Origin: Variovorax paradoxus
GTDB taxonomy: Bacteria; Pseudomonadota; Gammaproteobacteria; Burkholderiales; Burkholderiaceae_C
Direction: 5' to 3'
Assembly: GCF_029919115.1 (NCBI RefSeq)
Contig: NZ_CP123990.1
Location: 1,054,001 to 1,118,000 of the forward strand
DNA length: 64,000 bases
The notes under the pieces were generated by a model. It was not told the origin of the DNA. It searched no databases and was given only the letters and a program-made list of their open reading frames with translations. Below, piece after piece: positions 58,379 to 64,000 of this stretch. The number at the start of each line of letters is the position of its first letter. Position 1 is the first letter of the stretch. The position numbers and the translations under genes are program-made.

Positions 58379-61020
58379 TGAGGGTTCTCCGTTGAAGATG
58401 TGGAAGTATCGTCTGCGCCCGGCTCGATCTCGCCGTTGGCGTCGTTCTCGACGATACGCTGTAGCCCGCTTAGTTTGGCGCCTTCGTCGAGCCCGATCAG
58501 CGTGACGCCTTGCGTTGCGCGACCTAGTTCACGAATCTCGGCAACCCGGGTGCGCACAAGCACGCCCTTGTCGGTGATGAGCATGATCTCATCGTCCGCA
58601 TGCACGAGGGTGGCGGCAACGACCTTGCCGTTGCGCTCACTCTGTTGAATCGCAATCATGCCTTTGGTTCCGCGGCCATGACGCGTGTACTCGGTAATGC
58701 TTGTACGCTTTCCGTAACCATTTTCTGTGGCCGTGAGCACGCTTTGCTGCTCGTCCTCGGCCACCAGCATGGCGATGACGCCTTGCCCCGGGTCGAGCGA
58801 CATGCCGCGCACGCCGCGCGCATTGCGGCCCAGCGGACGCACGTCTTCTTCGTCGAAGCGCACGGCCTTGCCGCCGTCGCTGAACAGCATCACGTCGTGC
58901 TTGCCGTCGGTAAGCGCCGCGCCGATGAGGTAGTCGCCCTCGTCGAGGTTCACGGCAATGATGCCGCCCTTGCGGGGGTTGTTGAATTCGTCGAGCGTGG
59001 TCTTCTTGACCGTGCCCATCGAGGTTGCCATGAACACATACTGGTCGGCCGGAAAGTTGCGCTTCTCGCCGGTGAGCGCGAGCGCCACGTTGATCTTCTC
59101 GCCTTCCTGCAGCGGGAACATGTTGACGATGGGCCGGCCGCGCGACCCGCGGGAGCCCGCCGGCACTTCCCACACCTTCAGCCAGTACAGCCGGCCGCGG
59201 TTGGAGAAGCACAGGATGTAGTCGTGCGTGTTGGCAATGAAGAGCTGGTCGATCCAGTCGTCTTCCTTGGTCACGGTGGCTTGCTTGCCGCGGCCGCCGC
59301 GCTTTTGTGCACGGTATTCGTTCAGCGGCTGGCTCTTGATGTAGCCGCTGTGCGAAAGCGTGACCACCATGTCGGTGGGTGTGATCAGGTCTTCGGTCGA
59401 GAGGTCGTAGGCGCTGTGCTCGACCAGGCTGCGGCGTGCGCCGAGCTTCGACTGGCCGAACTCCTGCTTGATGGTGCCGAGCTCTTCGCCAATGATGACC
59501 GAGACGCGCTCGGGCTTGGCCAGGATGTCGAGCAGGTCGTCGATCTCGGCCATGACCTCCTTGTATTCGGCAACGATCTTGTCCTGCTCGAGGCCGGTGA
59601 GGCGTTGCAGGCGCATCTGCAGGATTTCTTGCGCCTGGGTTTCCGAAAGGCGGTAGAGGCCGTCTGAACCCATGCCGAACTCGCGCTCCAGGCCTTCAGG
59701 CCGGTAGTCGTCGGCGTTGACCACCCCGCCGTCGGCGCGCGAACGGGTGAGCATTTCGCGCACCAGCTTGCTGTCCCAGCTGCGGGTCATGAGCTCGGCC
59801 TTGGCAACAGGCGGAGTGGGCGACTCGCGGATGATGCGGATGAACTCGTCGATATTGGCCAGCGCCACCGCCAGGCCTTCGAGCACGTGGCCGCGCTCGC
59901 GGGCCTTGCGCAGGGTGAAGACCGTGCGGCGCGTCACCACTTCGCGGCGGTGCTGCAGGAAGACCTCGATCAGGTCCTTCAGGTTGCACAGCTTGGGCTG
60001 GCCGTCGACCAGCGCCACCATGTTGATGCCGAAGGTGTCCTGCAGCTGCGTCTGCTTGTAGAGGTTGTTGAGCACCACCTCGGGCACTTCGCCGCGCTTG
60101 AGCTCGATCACGAGGCGCATGCCCGACTTGTCGGACTCGTCCTGGATGTGGCTGATGCCTTCGATCTTCTTCTCGTGCACCAGCTCGGCCATGCGCTCCT
60201 GCAGCGTCTTCTTGTTGACCTGGTAGGGAAGCTCGTCGACGATGATCGCCTGGCGCTGGCCGCGGTCGATGTCCTCGAAGTGGCACTTGGCACGCATCAC
60301 CACCTTGCCCCGGCCGGTGCGGTAGCCGTCCCGGACGCCGTTGATGCCGTAAATGATGCCGGCGGTGGGAAAGTCGGGCGCTGGCACGATTTCCATCAGC
60401 TCGTCGATGGTGGCCTGCGGATTGCGCAGCATGTGCAGGCAGGCGTCCACAACCTCATTGAGATTGTGCGGCGGGATATTGGTGGCCATGCCCACCGCAA
60501 TACCGCCGGAGCCATTCACCAGCAAATTGGGCAGTTTGCTCGGCAGAACCTTGGGTTCTTTTTCGGAGCCGTCGTAATTGTCTTGAAAATCGACCGTTTC
60601 CTTGTCGATATCGGCCAGCATTTCATGTGCAATTTTGGCCAGGCGGATTTCCGTATACCGCATTGCGGCCGCATTGTCTCCGTCGACCGAGCCGAAGTTA
60701 CCTTGTCCGTCCACCAGCATATGGCGCATGGAAAAGTCCTGCGCCAGCCGCACGATGGTGTCGTAGACCGACTGGTCCCCGTGCGGGTGGTACTTGCCGA
60801 TCACGTCGCCCACGATACGGGCGGACTTCTTATATGCCCGGTTCCAGTCGTTGTTGAGCTCGTGCATCGCATACAGCACGCGCCGGTGCACAGGCTTGAG
60901 GCCGTCGCGCGCATCGGGAAGCGCTCGGCCCACGATCACGCTCATGGCGTAATCGAGATAGCTGCTGCGCATTTCCTCTTCAAGACTGATGGGCAGGGTT
61001 TCTTTGGCGAAGGAGGTCAT
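58375..61020 (-). CDS. gyrA: DNA gyrase subunit A
   Basis: An 881-aa type IIA topoisomerase subunit. The active-site tyrosine is Tyr122 in [12 protein letters not shown], and the C-terminal beta-pinwheel has the GyrA box QKRGGRGKQ. The quinolone-resistance region reads [10 protein letters not shown] with Gln83 and Ser84 where Escherichia coli has Ser83 and Ala84; Asp87 is kept. Residue numbers match E. coli directly here. A C-terminal acidic/Ser-Thr tail ([11 protein letters not shown]) ends the protein. Confidence 0.98.
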   Translation of the reverse strand: MTSFAKETLPISLEEEMRSSYLDYAMSVIVGRALPDARDGLKPVHRRVLYAMHELNNDWNRAYKKSARIVGDVIGKYHPHGDQSVYDTIVRLAQDFSMRHMLVDGQGNFGSVDGDNAAAMRYTEIRLAKIAHEMLADIDKETVDFQDNYDGSEKEPKVLPSKLPNLLVNGSGGIAVGMATNIPPHNLNEVVDACLHMLRNPQATIDELMEIVPAPDFPTAGIIYGINGVRDGYRTGRGKVVMRAKCHFEDIDRGQRQAIIVDELPYQVNKKTLQERMAELVHEKKIEGISHIQDESDKSGMRLVIELKRGEVPEVVLNNLYKQTQLQDTFGINMVALVDGQPKLCNLKDLIEVFLQHRREVVTRRTVFTLRKARERGHVLEGLAVALANIDEFIRIIRESPTPPVAKAELMTRSWDSKLVREMLTRSRADGGVVNADDYRPEGLEREFGMGSDGLYRLSETQAQEILQMRLQRLTGLEQDKIVAEYKEVMAEIDDLLDILAKPERVSVIIGEELGTIKQEFGQSKLGARRSLVEHSAYDLSTEDLITPTDMVVTLSHSGYIKSQPLNEYRAQKRGGRGKQATVTKEDDWIDQLFIANTHDYILCFSNRGRLYWLKVWEVPAGSRGSRGRPIVNMFPLQEGEKINVALALTGEKRNFPADQYVFMATSMGTVKKTTLDEFNNPRKGGIIAVNLDEGDYLIGAALTDGKHDVMLFSDGGKAVRFDEEDVRPLGRNARGVRGMSLDPGQGVIAMLVAEDEQQSVLTATENGYGKRTSITEYTRHGRGTKGMIAIQQSERNGKVVAATLVHADDEIMLITDKGVLVRTRVAEIRELGRATQGVTLIGLDEGAKLSGLQRIVENDANGEIEPGADDTSTSSTENPQ

Positions 61021-61243
61021 GAGCGAGAGGCTGGCGGCGGAAGGCGGAATTTTACGCTGTGAGGGGTGTCGTACCGCCGCAACACAAGGCGGCTATTCCG
61101 CCTCCGTCCTACGCTTCCGGGGGGCGCTGCAGCCTGTTTGCCAAAGACCCTATGGCACAATCGCCTCAACGTTTTGGGTGGTGGTCACTTAAAGCGTCCT
61201 TGATTCGCAGCGCGGCTGCGGCTTTTTCCCCAAGAGGAGAACC
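61021..61243. promoter_or_regulatory. Divergent gyrA / ompA intergenic region
   Basis: A 223-base gap holding promoters for both genes. TTGCCA at 61138-61143 and TATGGCACAAT at 61151-61161 look promoter-like but their spacing is too short for a standard pair. The last 20 bases before ompA contain an AAGAGGAGA ribosome site. Confidence 0.45.
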
Positions 61244-61897
61244 ATGAAGAAACTGAATAAAGTGGCGATGATGTTTGCAGTCGCTGCGCTCGCCACTGCC
61301 GCCGGCGCGCAGACCCGTGTCACCGCTGCGAATGGCGGTCCTACGATCGACAACTGGCAAAACGGCACCGGCGAACTGGTTTGGAAGAACGGCACGAACG
61401 AACTGTGCTGGCGTGATGCCAACTGGACGCCGGCTACTGCCGCCGCCGGTTGCGACGGTGCTCTGGTTCCTGCTGCTCCGGCTGCAGTTGCTCCCACCCC
61501 GGGCGCACCGACTCCGACGCCTGCACCTCAAGTCGCCGCTTCGAAGGTTACCTTCGCTGCTGACGCATTCTTCGACTTCGACAAGTCGGTTCTCAAGCCT
61601 GAAGGTCGCGCAAAGCTGACCGATCTGGTTTCGAAGATCCGTGACGTCAACCTGGAAGTGATCATTGCCGTGGGTCACACCGACTCGATCGGTTCTGACT
61701 CCTACAACCAGCGTCTGTCGGTGCGCCGCGCCGAAGCCGTCAAGGCCTTCCTGGTCTCGAAGGGCATCGAACGCAACCGCGTCTACACCGAAGGCAAGGG
61801 CGAGAAGCAGCCTGTTGCGGACAACCGCACCAAGGAAGGCCGCGCCAAGAACCGTCGCGTGGAAATCGAAGTGGTTGGCACCCGCGCCACCAAGTGA
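61244..61897 (+). CDS. ompA: OmpA-family outer membrane protein, short Burkholderiales type
   Basis: A 217-aa protein with a signal peptide (1-22, ending AAGAQT), a short N-terminal domain (GELVWKNGTNELCWRDANWT, about 42-61), a Pro/Ala/Thr linker (about 80-100) and the OmpA C-terminal peptidoglycan-binding domain (about 103-213; VGHTDSIGSDSYNQRLSVRR contains the DAP-binding Asp and Arg). The N-terminal eight-stranded barrel of E. coli OmpA is missing; members like this are common in Comamonadaceae. Codon choice shifts toward T- and C-ending codons (GCT, GGT, TCG) compared with neighbours, as in highly expressed genes. Confidence 0.92.
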   Translation: MKKLNKVAMMFAVAALATAAGAQTRVTAANGGPTIDNWQNGTGELVWKNGTNELCWRDANWTPATAAAGCDGALVPAAPAAVAPTPGAPTPTPAPQVAASKVTFAADAFFDFDKSVLKPEGRAKLTDLVSKIRDVNLEVIIAVGHTDSIGSDSYNQRLSVRRAEAVKAFLVSKGIERNRVYTEGKGEKQPVADNRTKEGRAKNRRVEIEVVGTRATK

Positions 61898-61918
61898 TTC
61901 GACTGAATCGCTAAAAAG

Positions 61919-61943
61919 AACCCCGCTCCGGCGGGGTTTTTTT
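61919..61943 (+). terminator. Rho-independent terminator after ompA
   Basis: AACCCCGC (61919-61926) pairs with GCGGGGTT (61931-61938) around TCCG, followed by TTTTT. An A-run before the stem is also present, so it could act on the other strand too. Confidence 0.92.
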
Positions 61944-62022
61944 ATGCCTGTCGAATTTCGTTCGGCTGTTTCCAGGTGCTGGCCCATGTTCGCTGGCGCA
62001 ATCTCCGTTTCATAATCACGGC

Positions 62023-62754
62023 ATGACAGATAACGTGAATGCCGATCCGGCGGAACTCGCCAAGTTTTCGGAACTTGCCCATCGCTGGTGGGATTTGGAC
62101 AGCGAATTCCGTCCGCTCCACGAAATCAATCCGCTTCGGCTGGAATGGATTGACGGTATTGCGCCGATTTCACAGCGCAAAGTGCTTGATATCGGCTGCG
62201 GCGGAGGAATCCTTGCCGATTCGATGGCCCGAAAAGGCGCTGATGTGTTGGGCATCGACTTGGCGAGCAAAGCACTCAAGGTTGCCAAGCTGCATGCGCT
62301 TGAGGCCGAAACGAAGGGCGTCAAATACCGCGAAATCAGCGCCGAAGCATTGGCCGCGGAGCAACCGGGCAGTTTCGACGTCGTGACCTGCATGGAAATG
62401 CTCGAACATGTGCCAGAGCCGGCTTCGATCGTTCAGGCCTGCGCCACCTTGGTCAAACCCGGCGGCTGGGTGTTCTTTTCGACCATCAACCGCAGCCTGA
62501 AGTCTTTCATGCTGGCAATCGTCGGCGCCGAGTATGTTCTGGGCATGTTGCCGCGTGGCACGCACGAGTATGCAAAACTGATCCGTCCCAGCGAACTCGC
62601 AGCCCATTGCCGCGCCGCCGGGCTCGACCTGCGGCATACGAGGGGCATGGAGCACAACCCGCTGACCCGGCGCTACTGGCTCAGTGGCGACACCAGCGTC
62701 AACTATATGTTCGCAACGCAAAAACCGGCTTCGATAGCAGGATCCCAGGCGTGA
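62023..62754 (+). CDS. ubiG: 3-demethylubiquinol / 2-polyprenyl-6-hydroxyphenol O-methyltransferase
   Basis: A 243-aa SAM-dependent methyltransferase making both O-methylations of ubiquinone synthesis. FSELAHRWWDLDSEFRPLHE is the UbiG opening, motif I is VLDIGCGGGILADSMARKGA (about 54-73), and the later segment GMEHNPLTRRYWLSGDTSVN is characteristic. The stop overlaps the GTG of gph. Confidence 0.96.
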   Translation: MTDNVNADPAELAKFSELAHRWWDLDSEFRPLHEINPLRLEWIDGIAPISQRKVLDIGCGGGILADSMARKGADVLGIDLASKALKVAKLHALEAETKGVKYREISAEALAAEQPGSFDVVTCMEMLEHVPEPASIVQACATLVKPGGWVFFSTINRSLKSFMLAIVGAEYVLGMLPRGTHEYAKLIRPSELAAHCRAAGLDLRHTRGMEHNPLTRRYWLSGDTSVNYMFATQKPASIAGSQA

Positions 62755-63419
62755 CGGGGCCAGCAGTGCAAGCCGTGCTGTTCGATCTGGACGGCACCCT
62801 GATCGACAGCGCGCCCGATCTGGGCGCAGCGGCCGACAAGATGCGCACCGATCGCGGCCTGGAGTCGTACCCGCTGGAGCGTTACCGCTACATGGCGGGC
62901 GCCGGTGCGCGGGGCATGCTCGGTGTGGCCTTCGGCATCACACCCGATGCGCCGGAATTTCCGCAGCTGAGGGAGGAGTTCTTCGTTGCCTACGAAAACC
63001 GCATGCTGCTCAACACGCACGTGTTCGACGGCGTGCAGGCGCTCATCGACGCCATCCGCGCGCGCGGGCTGGCGTGGGGCGTGGTTACCAACAAATCGGC
63101 CCGCTTTACCGATCCGCTGACCCGCGCCATCCCCCTTTTTGGCAGCGCCGGTGCCATTGTGAGCGGCGACACGACGCCGTTCTCCAAGCCGCATCCCGAG
63201 CCCTTGCATGAAGCGGCGCGGCGGCTTGGAATTCCATCCGGCGCCTGCATCTATGTTGGAGACGACGAGCGCGACATCATCGCGGGCCGTGCTGCCGGCA
63301 TGAAAACCGTGGCGGCAACCTACGGCTACATGGGGCCGCAAGCCGACGCCACCCTCTGGGAAGCGGACGCCGCAATTTCTTCGCCCATGGAGCTCTTGCA
63401 GTTTCTCAACCCGGCCTAA
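62751..63419 (+). CDS. gph: HAD phosphatase, phosphoglycolate phosphatase / MupP-like
   Basis: A 222-aa HAD hydrolase. The nucleophile motif is FDLDGTLIDSAPDLGAAADK (about 9-28), motif II VTNKS, motif III around SKPHPEPLHEAARRLG, and motif IV YVGDDERDIIAGRAAG. GTG at 62751 overlaps the ubiG stop (GTGA). Gph next to ubiG is a common pair; the protein could equally act on MurNAc 6-phosphate (MupP). The substrate is not settled by sequence. Confidence 0.9.
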   Translation: MTGPAVQAVLFDLDGTLIDSAPDLGAAADKMRTDRGLESYPLERYRYMAGAGARGMLGVAFGITPDAPEFPQLREEFFVAYENRMLLNTHVFDGVQALIDAIRARGLAWGVVTNKSARFTDPLTRAIPLFGSAGAIVSGDTTPFSKPHPEPLHEAARRLGIPSGACIYVGDDERDIIAGRAAGMKTVAATYGYMGPQADATLWEADAAISSPMELLQFLNPA

Positions 63420-63422
63420 AAT
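63396..63422 (+). promoter_or_regulatory. Candidate ssrA promoter
   Basis: TAAAAT at 63417-63422 ends nine bases before the tmRNA 5' end, a good -10 position; it overlaps the gph stop codon. TTGCAG at 63396-63401 would be the -35, but the 15-base spacing is short. Confidence 0.55.
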
Positions 63423-63431
63423 AGCTTCCTT

Positions 63432-63816
63432 GGGGCTGCACTGGTTTCGACGTGGGTTCGGAGTCGCAGCGGGGCATGTCGAGCTGAATGCGCTCGTAAA
63501 ACAGATTCAAACAAACTAACTGCAAACGACGAACGTTTCGCACTCGCTGCTTAATTGCCAGTGAGCCTTGCAACAGTTGGCCGATGGGCTGGGCAAGGGG
63601 GTCTGGAGCAATCCTGACCTCCCGGCTGCAAGGATAATTACATGGGCTGGCTCCGATCCGGGTACCTTGGGTCGGGGCGAGAAAATAGGGTACTGGCGTC
63701 CGGTTTAGCGTGTGACTGCGCGACTCCGGAAGCGAGACTTAAATCAGATCACTAAACATGTAGAACTGCGCGATGAAGGCTTGCGGACGGGGGTTCAAAT
63801 CCCCCCAGCTCCACCA
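63432..63816 (+). ncRNA. ssrA: Transfer-messenger RNA (tmRNA)
   Basis: Starts GGGGCTGCACTGGTTTCGAC, the usual tmRNA 5' end, and ends CCCCAGCTCCACCA with the acceptor stem pairing GGGGCTG to CAGCTCC. The T-loop arm GGGTTCAAATCCC is present. The resume reading frame starts at GCA 63522 and encodes ANDERFALAA, then TAA (63552-63554); ALAA is the protease signal that sends rescued proteins to ClpXP. A single-piece tmRNA of 385 nt, normal size. It lies just after gph. Confidence 0.97.
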
Positions 63817-64000
63817 TATTCCAAGGGCTAGGTCCAATAAAATCAAGGACTTAGGGTAAGAGGCTCCGTCCTCTACCGTCCCTTTCCGTCTCACGATTCA
63901 CACGTTTTTCACTCGCGTTTCGCACCTGAATCGCACGTGTCGTCGATCTCGGGCAGGCCTGGCAGACACTGCCGGCCGTAGCGAAGTGCAGGGCGGTCGA
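63817..64000. other. Post-tmRNA region, no confident gene
   Basis: These 184 bases follow the tmRNA 3' end directly. A minus-strand frame open from the right edge to a TGA at 63909-63911 would end in LPEIDDTCDSGAKRE and is too short to judge. The tmRNA 3' end is a favoured integration site for phages and islands, and CAATAAAATCAAGGACTTAG (63836-63855) just after it could be part of an attachment core, but no integrase or duplicated end is visible here. Confidence 0.35.

Noticed and set aside
63817..64000. tRNA or integrase fragment at the right edge
   Set aside because: No cloverleaf can be folded and the open minus-strand end is too short and lacks the catalytic residues of a recombinase.

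Overview
The window is a GC-rich (about two thirds G+C) chromosomal segment with dense, mostly operonic genes. Gene content and order point to a betaproteobacterium of the order Burkholderiales, family Comamonadaceae, most likely Variovorax or a close relative. The signs are the serC-pheA-tyrA-aroA/cmk-rpsA-ihfB-lapAB block beside gyrA and a small OmpA, the fused aroA-cmk gene, many TRAP and ABC importers, a form II cox cluster, and a tmRNA with the tag ANDERFALAA. The genus call is an inference from family knowledge, not a database match.

Layout. 1-4540 (minus): a tightly packed unit encoding a Rieske oxygenase, an EamA-type exporter, a 3-mercaptopyruvate sulfurtransferase, a His-rich DUF2796/ZrgA-like periplasmic protein, and a LolD/FtsX-type ABC exporter that runs off the left edge. 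4822-7897 (plus): xseB-ispA-dxs, overlapping end to start, for isoprenoid precursor supply. 8010-11589: a complete TRAP transporter with its binding protein convergent to the two permease genes. 11782-15700: an EgtB/SenA-like sulfoxide or selenoxide synthase homologue with an altered metal motif, an MFS carrier and a ModE/PBP-type regulator. 15774-18194: an omega-aminotransferase with a divergent LysR regulator. 18220-18316: a long perfect inverted repeat between two convergent regulators.

18341-26622: a GntR/FCD regulator divergent from a six- to seven-gene catabolic operon with a Liv-type ABC importer, an M20 carbamoylase-type hydrolase and an MlrC-type (M81) metallopeptidase. 26641-29046: a 26-bp palindrome followed by the tungstate importer tupBCA. 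29181-38559: an NTF2-like protein, an AcoR-like regulator without an AAA+ domain, and a form II carbon monoxide dehydrogenase-family cluster (coxSLM, coxD, coxE, coxG, xdhC-like) with its maturation genes. 38590-44713 (minus): a group 2 Mrp Na+/H+ antiporter operon with fused mrpAB. 44797-47999: crcB fluoride channel and a second TRAP transporter. 48208-48576: a ComEA-like helix-hairpin-helix protein.

48724-61020 (minus): a conserved housekeeping region, gyrA, DUF2059 gene, serC, pheA, tyrA, aroA-cmk, rpsA, ihfB, lapA, lapB, linking serine and aromatic amino acid synthesis, DNA topology, translation and LPS control. 61244-63816 (plus): ompA, ubiG, gph and ssrA (tmRNA). The last 184 bases after the tmRNA 3' end carry no confident gene and may be the edge of an integrated element.

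No intergenic gap exceeds 300 bases. I saw no CRISPR array, rRNA, tRNA or insertion sequence. The least explained items are the EgtB/SenA-like protein with Arg in place of a metal-binding His, the 36-bp perfect inverted repeat, the palindrome in front of tupBCA, and the Rieske-EamA-sulfurtransferase-ZrgA-ABC unit.
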